NCBI GenBank assembly: GCA_903847005.1
Contig: CAINCM010000071.1
Span: 1 to 17,670, forward strand
Length of the DNA stretch: 17,670 bases
DNA from: an uncultured Chloroflexota bacterium
Lineage (GTDB): Bacteria > Chloroflexota > Limnocylindria > Limnocylindrales > Limnocylindraceae
Reading direction: 5' to 3'
The number at the start of each line of letters is the position of its first letter. The first letter of the stretch is position 1. Positions 7,601-14,761 of this stretch are shown one piece after another. A model generated the notes under the pieces. The model did not search any database and had not been told where the DNA came from. It saw only the letters and a list, made by a program, of their open reading frames with translations. A program made the position numbers and the translations under genes.

Positions 7601-8353
7601 CTACCTCTGCAACCGGGCGCTTGCCCGCTCTGCGGCAACCACCAGATTGTATGCACACGCCCCGAGGATTGCGATCTGCACCAGCGCTGCAAACAGGAGT
7701 GGCGTGTCGAAGAGGGAGCCGCGCGCAAGGTTCACGAGGATGCCAAGTCCCTCGCTCCCACCCAGCCACTCGCCCACGATCGCACCGACCACTGCCAGTG
7801 TCGCGGCGACTCGCGCTCCGGCAAAGATTCCGCTTCGCGCACTGGGGAGTCGAATCCAGAGAAGCGACTGGATTCGAGAGGCTCCAATCGAGCGAGCAAG
7901 TTCGAGCAGCCCACGATCTGCGTCCCGCACGGCCACGAGGGTCGCGACCGCCATCGGAAAGAGGGTGATCAGCGCGCAGATCGCAATCTTTGCGGTTGCT
8001 CCTGGCCCGAACCAGAGGATGAGGAGCGGGCCGAGCGCAAGGATCGGCGTCGCCTGTGCGGCAACAAGGTACGGGCTCGCGAGTCGTCGCGCCGCGCTCG
8101 AGAGGCCGAGTCCGATTCCGATCAGCAGCCCGAGGATGCCACCGAGAAGGCCACCGATCGTGACCTCGCCGACCGTTGGGAGCAGGTGACGCACCATCGT
8201 TCCGTCTCCCCATGCCTGAGCGAAGCGAGCCGCCACAAGGGATGGTGGCGGCAGGATGTACGTGGGGGCGCCGCTCGTCCGTGCGACAAGCTCCCACGCA
8301 CCAAGGAGGAGCAGGGCCAGCGCGATCGTCTGAGCGCGGCCGCCGCTAAACAA
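7601..8353 (-). CDS. ABC transporter permease (nitrate/sulfonate/pyrimidine type)
   Basis: A 250-residue inner-membrane subunit of the binding-protein-dependent type I family. It has about six hydrophobic segments (for example 9-24, 66-84, 102-116, 122-143, 182-198, 220-240) and the ATPase-docking EAA loop LELARSIGASRIQSLLWIRLP (150-170 region). The N-terminal ILPPPSLVAARF segment is typical of SsuC/ThiX-like permeases. The start appears to be TTG at 8353, overlapping the ATPase stop by 8 nt; no good Shine-Dalgarno is seen, and a downstream start would lose the first membrane segment. The order is ATPase, permease, binding protein. Confidence 0.9.
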   Translation of the reverse strand: MFSGGRAQTIALALLLLGAWELVARTSGAPTYILPPPSLVAARFAQAWGDGTMVRHLLPTVGEVTIGGLLGGILGLLIGIGLGLSSAARRLASPYLVAAQATPILALGPLLILWFGPGATAKIAICALITLFPMAVATLVAVRDADRGLLELARSIGASRIQSLLWIRLPSARSGIFAGARVAATLAVVGAIVGEWLGGSEGLGILVNLARGSLFDTPLLFAALVQIAILGACAYNLVVAAERASARLQR

Positions 8354-9098
8354 GCGTCACCCCGCCGACGGCGGCGAGCAGTTCCGCCTGCTGTGCAAGG
8401 CCTTGGGGTGCCAAGAGTGCGGCTCGGCGATCGCGTGCAGGGAGCGAACGGAGCCCTCTCCAATCGCCCGCGATCTGACCGTCGTCGCGGAGAAGGAGCA
8501 CTCGGTCTGCAACCATGAGTGCCTCCGCAACATCGTGGGTGACCAGGAGCGCTGCGGCGCCGCCGATCAGCTCGGGGAGCTCATCGCAAAAACGGTTGCG
8601 CGTAGGCGCATCGAGTGCGGCGAACGGCTCATCGAGCAGGAGCAGCGCCGGCTCACGAACGAGCGCGCGCGCAAGCGCCACCCGCTGCCTCTCGCCTCCG
8701 GAGAGCTCCGCGGGGGCGCGATCCGCGAGTTCGGTGCCGTTGACTCGTGCGAGCGCCGCGGATGCCGATGCTCGCACGGCGGGCGTCGCACCCTGCAGGA
8801 GTTCAAGCGGGAGGGCAACGTTTCGGGCAGCGCTGCGCCAGCTGAGCAGCCGAGAGTCTTGGAATGCAATGCCAACGTCGGGCCGCCCCGCCGCGGCAGG
8901 CGTTCCCGAAACCAGGATCTCCCCAGCGTCAGGCTGCAGCAGGCCGGCCGCGAGCCGGAGGAGCGTGGTCTTGCCGCTTCCGTTGGCGCCGAGAAGTGCG
9001 ACGCACTCCCCTGCCTCGAGGGTCATCGATGCAGCGTGCAGCACCCTCCGCCCATCAAACGAACGGGTGACGCTGCGAAGTTCGAGTGCAGGTGCCAC
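8346..9098 (-). CDS. ABC transporter ATP-binding protein (nitrate/sulfonate/pyrimidine type)
   Basis: A 250-residue ATPase that powers the adjacent permease. Motifs in order: Walker A GANGSGKT (37-44), Q-loop Gln 80 in IAFQDSRLL, signature LSGGERQ (132-138), Walker B ALLLLDEPFAALD (151-163) and switch His 188 in LVTHD. The short Q-loop region and FQDSRLLSWR are typical of SsuB/TauB/ThiZ-like subunits. The start is GTG at 9098, separated by 3 nt from the stop of the FTR1 gene and without a Shine-Dalgarno, so it likely depends on coupling. The C-terminal 30 residues after DRRAALLAP are family-variable. Confidence 0.93.
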   Translation of the reverse strand: MAPALELRSVTRSFDGRRVLHAASMTLEAGECVALLGANGSGKTTLLRLAAGLLQPDAGEILVSGTPAAAGRPDVGIAFQDSRLLSWRSAARNVALPLELLQGATPAVRASASAALARVNGTELADRAPAELSGGERQRVALARALVREPALLLLDEPFAALDAPTRNRFCDELPELIGGAAALLVTHDVAEALMVADRVLLLRDDGQIAGDWRGLRSLPARDRRAALLAPQGLAQQAELLAAVGGVTLV

Positions 9099-9101
9099 AG
9101 A

Positions 9102-9971
9102 TTAGGAGGCGGCGGCACTCACTGCGCGAACTGCCGACGCGCGACGCACCGGGAGGATGTAGAAGAAGAGTCCGAATCCAAGATACGCAACCTGCAATAG
9201 GAGCGCGCTCAGCTCCGGCGTAGCGCTGTATCCGACGATGGCACGGAGGAACTGCCCGATTCCTTCGGTGTGAGGAAGCACTCCAGATAGGTCGTACACC
9301 GGTGCAACGATCGCGGGAAGCAGTCCGACTTCGATGAGTTCGTGTGCTCCATACGAGAGGAGGCCCGCCGCAATCACCACGAGCGCGGCGCCGGTCACGT
9401 TGAAGAATGCGCCCAGGTTGAGGCGCACGCCAGCACGGAAGATTGCAACCCCGATCATGGTCGCAACTGCGAGTCCAAGTACGGCGCCGGCGGCCACCCA
9501 TGAACCGGCTCCAGCCTCGCTTGCGGCGGTTGTCTGCCCGAGTAGGAAGAGTGCAGTCTCGATTCCCTCGCGGATGACGGCAGTGAATGCGAGGGCAGCG
9601 AGGCCGAAGATCGAGGCGGAGGCGATCGCGCGATCAACGCCCTTGCGCAGCTCGGCACCGAGTGTCACCGCCTGCTTGCGCATCCAGAAGATCATGTAGG
9701 TGAGGATGACCACGGCGAGGAGCGAGGTGAACCCTTCGATGAGCTTCTCCGTGTCGCCCTGGAGCCCACCAAGGACAAGGAAGGCTGCAACACCGATTGC
9801 CGCAGAGGTTGCAACCGCGGCCAGGACGCCCGCCCAGATGACGCCGAGTCGATCTGAGCGACCGATCTTGACCAGGTACCCGGCAATGATCCCCACGATG
9901 AGCGCCGCTTCGACGCCCTCACGTAGCCCGGTGAGAAAGCCGCCGACCCCCCATCCGAACAGGTTCTCCAT
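9102..9971 (-). CDS. FTR1 family iron permease (EfeU-like)
   Basis: A 289-residue multi-spanning membrane protein that moves iron across the cytoplasmic membrane. Two REXXE iron-coordination motifs are present: REGVE (17-21) in the first membrane helix and REGIE (134-138) in the fourth, as in yeast Ftr1p and E. coli EfeU. Seven hydrophobic segments can be traced, ending with QVAYLGFGLFFYILPV. The ATG at 9971 is preferred over an in-frame TTG six codons upstream; GGGAGGA ends 9 nt before the ATG. No efeO or efeB partner lies nearby. Instead it leads an operon with an NMT1/THI5-type ABC transporter, which is unusual. A repeated GACAAG array lies upstream. Confidence 0.92.
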   Translation of the reverse strand: MENLFGWGVGGFLTGLREGVEAALIVGIIAGYLVKIGRSDRLGVIWAGVLAAVATSAAIGVAAFLVLGGLQGDTEKLIEGFTSLLAVVILTYMIFWMRKQAVTLGAELRKGVDRAIASASIFGLAALAFTAVIREGIETALFLLGQTTAASEAGAGSWVAAGAVLGLAVATMIGVAIFRAGVRLNLGAFFNVTGAALVVIAAGLLSYGAHELIEVGLLPAIVAPVYDLSGVLPHTEGIGQFLRAIVGYSATPELSALLLQVAYLGFGLFFYILPVRRASAVRAVSAAAS

Positions 9972-9983
9972 GACGTGAAGTCC

Positions 9984-10037
9984 TCCCAATCCGCTGAATC
10001 AAGTCAGGTGGTTCAGCCGTGACAAGCGTGGCACCCC
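9984..10037 (-). promoter_or_regulatory. Leader of the FTR1/ABC operon with partial THI-box-like order (doubtful riboswitch)
   Basis: Read on the minus strand, this leader contains GGGGTGCC (10037-10030), GGCTGAACC (10018-10010), ACCTGA (10009-10004), then TCAGCG (9997-9992) and GGGA (9987-9984). This is the order of the conserved blocks of a TPP riboswitch. It lacks the invariant CUGAGA loop, has no P3 arm, and is about 15 nt shorter than the minimal domain, so a working TPP aptamer is unlikely. It can also fold a 6-bp hairpin GCTGAA/TTCAGC (10017-9993). Confidence 0.15.
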
Positions 10038-10088
10038 ACGGAGTTTTAGTCAAAGCCCCTTGTCACAAACGACAAGGCGACTTGTCGT
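10019..10088. repeat. Four GACAAG/CTTGTC copies forming two 8-bp inverted repeats, candidate operator
   Basis: Perfect arms ACGACAAG (10069-10076) and CTTGTCGT (10081-10088) flank GCGA. GTGACAAG (10019-10026) and CTTGTCAC (10059-10066) form a second perfect pair separated by 32 nt. The middle copies also pair as CCTTGTC (10058-10064) with GACAAGG (10071-10077). The array lies between aceE and the FTR1-ABC operon, just upstream of the latter, and straddles a -35-like TTGACT (minus, 10053-10048). It does not look like a Fur or DtxR/IdeR box. A regulator-binding site, or mutually exclusive RNA hairpins, are both possible. Confidence 0.5.
10066..10088 (-). terminator. Possible weak intrinsic terminator after aceE
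   Basis: On the minus strand the 8-bp stem ACGACAAG/CTTGTCGT with loop TCGC begins 34 nt after the aceE stop and is followed by TTTGTG. The T-run is short and the stem only half GC, so termination is uncertain; the same bases belong to the GACAAG array. Confidence 0.25.
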
Positions 10089-10121
10089 ATCTCAGGGAGG
10101 CCCAGTTGATCGAAGGGCCCG

Positions 10122-12833
10122 CTAGCGATCGAGGACGAAGACGGGTTGCAGCTCCGGGTCGATCCCGAGCTCCTTGATCGCCGCCGCAGCCTCCGCCGGG
10201 CTTCGATCGCCGTTCCGCGCAAGAGCGACCATCGCCGCCGCCGCAATGTGCGTGGCATCCACAGAGAAGAAGGCGCGAAGTGCTTCGCGAGTGTCACTGA
10301 GCCCGAAACCGTCGGTGCCAAGGACAAGATACGGAACCTTGACCCAAGGCGCGATCAGATCCGGCATCGCCGTCATCCAGTCGCTCGCAGCGACGATCGG
10401 CGCAGAGTCACCGTCAAGCTGCTCCTGCAGCCAGGCCTTCCTCGGCGCGGAGTTCGGGTTTCGACGATTCCAACGTTCGACAACGAGCGCTTCGCGTCGC
10501 AGTTCAGAGTATGACGTCGCAGACCAGATCTCCGCCTGCACGCCGAAACGCTCGCGCAGGAGGTCACGCGCCTTCAAGACCTCTCCCATGATCGCGCCAG
10601 AGCCGAGCAGGCGAACGCGGACACCGGCGGCGCCCGTGTCCCCGGCGGCGAATCGATAGAGGCCGCGATGGATGCCCTCTGCAACGCTCTCTCCCGCTGG
10701 AAGCTGAGGCTGCACTTGATTCTCGTTGTAGATCGTGAGGTAGTAGACGATATCCTCGCCACGCTCGTACATCCGTGTGATGCCGCGACGCACGAGTGCC
10801 GCCATCTCATAGGCGAAGGCGGGGTCGTAGGCGACCACGTGCGGCATGGCGTGCGCGATCAGGTGCGAGTGTCCGTCGTCATGCTGCAGCCCTTCGCCGG
10901 CGAGTGTGGTTCGCCCGGCCGTCGCACCGATCAGGAACCCGCGCGCGCGGGCATCCCCACTCTGCCAGACTTGGTCGCCAACGCGTTGGAACCCGAACAT
11001 CGAGTAGAAGACGTAGAAGGGGATTGTCCCAACGGCATGCGTTGCATAGGCGGTGCCTGCCGCCTGGAATGAGGCCATGGATCCTGCTTCGCTGATCCCC
11101 TCCTCCAGCACCTGGCCGCTCTGCGACTCGCGGTAGCTGAGCAGCAGTTCGGAGTCGACCGGCTCATAGCGTTGGCCGAACGGCGCATAGATCCCCACCT
11201 GCTTGAAGAGCGGGTCCATGCCGAAGGTTCGCGCCTCATCGGGGACGATAGGAACGATCAGCTTGCCGAGTGCCGGATCGCGCATCAGGTTGCGCATCAA
11301 CTTGGCAAAGGCCATGGTGGTGCTGACTGCCACGCTGCTCCCAGCAGCAAACTCCTCGTCCACAGCCGGCTGGGGCGGCGTCCATGTCGACGGATGAACG
11401 ACACGGGATGGGAGTGGTCCTCCGAGTGCGGCACGGCGCTCGGCAATGTACTTCGCCTCTGGGCTCGAAGGACCCGGATGGTAGTACGGCGCCTCAGGGA
11501 TCTTCTCGTCTGGGATCGGAAGGTCGAGTCGGTCACGGAACGCGCGCAGCTCCGCTTCGGTCAGCTTCTTCGCCTGGTGCGCAGGATTCGTCGCCTCTAC
11601 GGACGGTCCGAGCGTCCAGCCCTTCACCGTCTTGGCCAGGATGACGGTTGGTGCGCCCTTGTGGGCCACAGCGGCGGCATAGGCGGCGTGGATCTTGCGG
11701 TAGTCGTGTCCGCCGCGACGGAGCCTCACCAAGTCGTCGTCGCTGAGGTGCGCGACCAGCTTCTGAAGCGCAGGCTCTGGCCCGAAGAAGTGCTCGCGGA
11801 TGTAGGCGCCTCCTGCAACGGTGTACTTCTGGAACTCGCCGTCAACGGTGCTGTCCATCTTGCGCACAAGGTCGCCGGTCTCGTCGGCGGCAAGGAGTGG
11901 ATCCCACTCGCGTGCCCAGATCACCTTGATCACATTCCAGCCAGCGCCGCGGAAGAGCCCTTCGAGCTCCTGCACGATCTTCCCGTTGCCTCGCACGGGA
12001 CCATCGAGGCGCTGCAGGTTGCAATTCACCACCCATGTCAGGTTGTCGAGACCCTCGCGCGCGGCGAGGGTGAGGGCGCCTGCAGACTCAGGCTCGTCCA
12101 TCTCGCCGTCGCCGAGGAATGCCCAGACGCGACTCTTCGAGGTGTCGGCGAGCGAGCGGTTGTGCAGATAGCGGTTGTATCGCGCCTGGTAGATGGAGCC
12201 GATCCCTCCGAGCCCCATGGAGACCGTTGGGAATTCCCAGAAATCCGGAAGGAGTCGCGGATGCGGATACGACGGCAAGCCGCCCGGCCCCTCGGTCTCC
12301 TGCCGGAATCGATCGAGGTGCGATTCGCCGATTCGCCCCTCAAGGTAGGCACGAGAGTAGATTCCAGGCGCCGCGTGGCCCTGGTAGAAGATCTGATCGC
12401 CTGGCCCGCCAACCTTGCCGCGGAAGAAGTGGTTGAAGCCGACCTCGTAGAGGCTGGCGGCGCTCGCATAGGTTGCCAGGTGACCGCCGATGCCTGGGTG
12501 CTCCCTGTTGGCGCGCAGCACCATCGCCGCCGCATTCCAGCGCACGATGTGCCTGATGCGAGTCTCCATCGCCTCGTCGCCAGGGAAGGCCGGCTCGTCA
12601 CTCGTCTTGATGGTGTTGATATACGGCGTGGTCGCAAGGGTGGGGAGATCTACGCCGAGATCCCGGGCGCGGGCCATGAGTCGCATCATCAGGAGTCGTG
12701 CGCGCGCTGGGCCGTGGGCGGTGACTGAGCGCTCCAGTTCGGCGATCAGACGCGCCGTATCGGCGGGATCAGCGTCGGGGATCTGCTCGAGGAAGTCGAA
12801 GGTCTGCACTGCTCCCCAAGAGTAGCGCGCCAT
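10122..12833 (-). CDS. aceE: Pyruvate dehydrogenase E1 component, homodimeric type
   Basis: Thiamine-diphosphate-dependent decarboxylase that starts conversion of pyruvate to acetyl-CoA and passes the acetyl group to the E2 lipoyl domain. It is 903 residues from the ATG, matching the single-chain E1 of proteobacteria and actinobacteria. TPP binding is clear: GDGEMDEPES (241-250) to NCNLQRLDGPVRGNGK (270-285). Further marks are GIGGHLATYASAASLYEVGFNHFFRGK (about 114-140), DEARTFGMDPLF, and GEGLQHDDGHSH in the C-terminal half. The start is uncertain: ATG at 12833 lacks a Shine-Dalgarno; an in-frame GTG at 12809 (giving 895 residues) follows TACTCT and GGGGAG and aligns with family N-termini about as well. 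No E2 or E3 gene is adjacent. The frame is open to 12905, but that extension is not supported. Confidence 0.96.
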   Translation of the reverse strand: MARYSWGAVQTFDFLEQIPDADPADTARLIAELERSVTAHGPARARLLMMRLMARARDLGVDLPTLATTPYINTIKTSDEPAFPGDEAMETRIRHIVRWNAAAMVLRANREHPGIGGHLATYASAASLYEVGFNHFFRGKVGGPGDQIFYQGHAAPGIYSRAYLEGRIGESHLDRFRQETEGPGGLPSYPHPRLLPDFWEFPTVSMGLGGIGSIYQARYNRYLHNRSLADTSKSRVWAFLGDGEMDEPESAGALTLAAREGLDNLTWVVNCNLQRLDGPVRGNGKIVQELEGLFRGAGWNVIKVIWAREWDPLLAADETGDLVRKMDSTVDGEFQKYTVAGGAYIREHFFGPEPALQKLVAHLSDDDLVRLRRGGHDYRKIHAAYAAAVAHKGAPTVILAKTVKGWTLGPSVEATNPAHQAKKLTEAELRAFRDRLDLPIPDEKIPEAPYYHPGPSSPEAKYIAERRAALGGPLPSRVVHPSTWTPPQPAVDEEFAAGSSVAVSTTMAFAKLMRNLMRDPALGKLIVPIVPDEARTFGMDPLFKQVGIYAPFGQRYEPVDSELLLSYRESQSGQVLEEGISEAGSMASFQAAGTAYATHAVGTIPFYVFYSMFGFQRVGDQVWQSGDARARGFLIGATAGRTTLAGEGLQHDDGHSHLIAHAMPHVVAYDPAFAYEMAALVRRGITRMYERGEDIVYYLTIYNENQVQPQLPAGESVAEGIHRGLYRFAAGDTGAAGVRVRLLGSGAIMGEVLKARDLLRERFGVQAEIWSATSYSELRREALVVERWNRRNPNSAPRKAWLQEQLDGDSAPIVAASDWMTAMPDLIAPWVKVPYLVLGTDGFGLSDTREALRAFFSVDATHIAAAAMVALARNGDRSPAEAAAAIKELGIDPELQPVFVLDR

Positions 12834-12909
12834 GCGACGATGTGGGTGTGAAGACGCGACGCGCAGCAGACCCCGTGGGACCACCTCTCGCCATGAGCGG
12901 CACACCTCT

Positions 12910-12915
12910 CATAAT
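12910..12915 (+). promoter_or_regulatory. Candidate -10 element for the SRPBCC gene
   Basis: CATAAT lies 18 nt before the chosen ATG at 12934, which would give a leader of about 11 nt. There is no recognisable -35 and no Shine-Dalgarno. The 100-bp divergent gap to aceE holds no other clear signal. Confidence 0.3.
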
Positions 12916-12933
12916 CGGCGATCGCTGGTCGTG

Positions 12934-13476
12934 ATGGACACCCTCCCGCTTCTCCTCGCACTCCTCGCAGGGGCAGGCCTTGCTGGGGGGCTGATCGTTG
13001 AGCTGATCCTGCAGCGAGCGGTGCGAAGCGGGGCCATCAGTCCACCGAGGATGCACATGCAGATCGTGATCGACGCACCGCTGCAGCGGGTGTGGGAGGT
13101 CGCGTCAGACGTGCAGCGGCAGCCAGAGTGGATGCACGAGATGAAACGTGTCGAGATGCTGACGCCAGGACCGGTGCGAGTCGGGTCTCGCGGTCGCGCC
13201 ACCGTGCGCATCTTCGGGATCTCCACCACAGACGACGTCGTGATCACACGACTCGAGCCACCGCACGCCTTTGGGATCCGTCACGAAGGAAGGTTCACTG
13301 GCGAGGGGCTGCTCGAGTTCGGTGCCGAAGGCGATCAGCGGACCGTGATCCGCTGGATGGAGTATCTGCGGCCTCCCCTCTTCCCGATGCTTGGGGGCCT
13401 GATCCAACGCCCGATCCTTCGCCGCATCTTTCAGGCAGACCTGCGGACGTTGAAAGAGATCCTCGAGAGGCCTTAG
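12934..13476 (+). CDS. Membrane-anchored SRPBCC (polyketide cyclase/START-like) family protein
   Basis: A 180-residue protein with one N-terminal hydrophobic helix (about 4-26) and then an SRPBCC fold, a helix-grip cavity that binds hydrophobic ligands. Fold marks are MQIVIDAPLQRVWEVASDVQ (42-61), the PEWMHEMKRVEML segment (64-76), VGSRGRATVRIFG (83-95), and the long C-terminal helix with LIQRPILRRIFQADLRTLKEIL. No catalytic residues can be assigned, so binding or transport of a lipid or a stress role is only a possibility. GTG at 12931 is an equally close alternative start. Its TAG stop overlaps the stop of the convergent zinc-ribbon gene by 4 nt. Confidence 0.8.
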   Translation: MDTLPLLLALLAGAGLAGGLIVELILQRAVRSGAISPPRMHMQIVIDAPLQRVWEVASDVQRQPEWMHEMKRVEMLTPGPVRVGSRGRATVRIFGISTTDDVVITRLEPPHAFGIRHEGRFTGEGLLEFGAEGDQRTVIRWMEYLRPPLFPMLGGLIQRPILRRIFQADLRTLKEILERP

Positions 13477-13922
13477 CTCCCGCAGTCGATCGTCAACGGG
13501 AGCGGCTCTGCGCCAAACGCCTTCAACTCGCGCGTGATGTCGACCGTTTCGCCTGGCTCGATTCGTTCCGTGGTGATGATCTCCGTCAGTCCGGCGCTCC
13601 CGATCTTGGTGGTGCCGACGCTGCAGGCGGCAGAGCCTGCGCCGCTCCCTGCGTTCTCCACGTTGATCACCACCGAGAGGCCTCCTGGAACGGAGACGGG
13701 GTCGCTGATCGTCGCCTTGAAGGGTCCGACCCCCTTCGCCGAGCTCCCTGCGAGTGAGGCGAGAAGGAGCACTGCGACGCCGATCCCGAGAAAGACGGTG
13801 CCGTGCGCCTGGCTCGACGACGGCTGCGCAAGTCCCAACGGATTGCAGCGCTCGCAGAGCGCCGTCTGCAACGAGACCGGCGCGCCACAGCGAACGCAGG
13901 GTTGGGACTGACCCTTCTCCAT
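13473..13922 (-). CDS. Zinc-ribbon single-pass membrane protein of unknown function
   Basis: A 149-residue protein I do not recognise as a named family. The N-terminus has two CxxC knuckles, CVRC (9-12) and CERC (23-26), spaced by ten residues, consistent with a cytoplasmic zinc ribbon. One membrane helix follows at about 41-60 (TVFLGIGVAVLLLASLAG). The outer part (about 65-149) is beta-rich with repeated hydrophobic/polar alternation, reminiscent of FxLYD-like or Ig-like secreted domains, and has two Cys (100, 147) that could form a disulfide. The start ATG overlaps the LLM gene stop (TGATG), so it is translated by coupling as the last gene of a three-gene operon. Its TAA overlaps the SRPBCC stop. 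Confidence 0.75.
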   Translation of the reverse strand: MEKGQSQPCVRCGAPVSLQTALCERCNPLGLAQPSSSQAHGTVFLGIGVAVLLLASLAGSSAKGVGPFKATISDPVSVPGGLSVVINVENAGSGAGSAACSVGTTKIGSAGLTEIITTERIEPGETVDITRELKAFGAEPLPLTIDCGS

Positions 13923-14761
13923 CAGCGAATCATCGCAGAAAACTGCGCAACGTCGCTGCGGCTGCGAAGCGTGATCACCGCGCAGTCGGCACCCGTCGCC
14001 CCTTGCGCTGCGAGCCAACCTTGCGGATCGCGCCCGAATGGTGTCTCTCCCAGCGACTCGCCCTTGCGGAGCTCTTGCAGCGCGATGGCAGTGAGCGCTG
14101 TTCTTCCAACACGTTCAGATGCCTGCCTGAAACGCTGGATGCCGCGCGCAAAGCTCGCCGTCGGCGCGATCCAGCCATCTCCGGCGCGCGCGGCAAGATC
14201 GATGCTGCGCTCGTGATCGCCCGCGATGAAGAGGGGGACGTGCTGGATCGGACGCGGCGCGGACGCCGCGTCGAGCAGCGAAGGCGCGTCCCCTCTGGCG
14301 CGGCGGGTGACGCGCTGCGCTGGATCGCCCTCCAGCATGGCGCGAAAGATTCCAACCGTCTCCTCCATCAGCGCGAGACGCTCGTCTCCCGTGCCGAACG
14401 CCATCCCGAGAGCCTCATGTTCGGTCGCGTCGCCTCCGGCGCCGAGCCCGATCGCAAGGCGGCCCTCCGCCATCGAGGCGATCGTCGCGGCCGATTTTGC
14501 GGCGAGGGCAGGGTGCCGCTTGGTCACGTCGAGGACAAGCGTTCCAACGGAGAGCGACCTGTGTCGTGCGACAGCGGCCGACGCGAGTGTGAGCGCCTCC
14601 AAGACGGGACGGTCGGGAGCACCACGCCCCATCAGGTGGTCCCAGATCCAGACGCGCTCGATCGGGAGCTGCGCCAATTCGCCGGCGCAATCTAGCCACT
14701 CGCTCGCCGTGAGGCCGATCGTGCCGAGCGCGACACCGAGTCGCGGCGACTTTATCGTCAA
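13922..14761 (-). CDS. LLM class (luciferase-like) flavin/F420-dependent oxidoreductase
   Basis: A 279-residue TIM-barrel oxidoreductase of the luciferase-like monooxygenase family, which uses FMN or reduced F420. Family marks: an N-terminal beta strand LGVALGTIG, VWIWDHLMGRG (37-47) with the conserved Asp-His, a strand LSVGTLVLDVTKRHPALAAKSAATI (about 70-94), and RLAIGLGAGGDATEHEALG (101-119). PLFIAGDHERSIDLAARAGDGWI is the phosphate-binding strand and helix. The start is a TTG whose last two bases form part of the nucleoside phosphorylase TGA (TTGA overlap); no better start exists before residue 10. Given cofD about 2.3 kb away, F420 use is plausible but not proven. Confidence 0.87.
   Translation of the reverse strand: MTIKSPRLGVALGTIGLTASEWLDCAGELAQLPIERVWIWDHLMGRGAPDRPVLEALTLASAAVARHRSLSVGTLVLDVTKRHPALAAKSAATIASMAEGRLAIGLGAGGDATEHEALGMAFGTGDERLALMEETVGIFRAMLEGDPAQRVTRRARGDAPSLLDAASAPRPIQHVPLFIAGDHERSIDLAARAGDGWIAPTASFARGIQRFRQASERVGRTALTAIALQELRKGESLGETPFGRDPQGWLAAQGATGADCAVITLRSRSDVAQFSAMIR

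Noticed and set aside
7593..8297. Upstream extension of the binding-protein frame giving a 577-residue protein
   Set aside because: It overlaps the permease in the same strand but another frame, with Arg/Pro-rich shadow composition; the GTG at 7592 has an ideal AGGAGG and is followed by a signal peptide.
10041..10055. Possible DtxR/IdeR or Fur iron box near TTTTAGTCAAAG
   Set aside because: It has neither the symmetric TTAGG..CCTAA pattern nor the GATAAT repeats expected for those regulators; the GACAAG palindromes are the stronger signal.
10090..10098. CTGAGATAC on the minus strand, as in a THI box
   Set aside because: It lies upstream of the GGGGTGCC block, the wrong order for a TPP riboswitch, and lacks partner helices.
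11172..12728. Long plus-strand open frame of 518 codons
   Set aside because: It is the antisense shadow of aceE, whose minus-strand product has unmistakable E1 motifs across the whole stretch.
13754..14695. 313-codon plus-strand open frame
   Set aside because: It is a shadow of the LLM gene and zinc-ribbon gene, with an Arg-rich composition typical of high-GC antisense frames.
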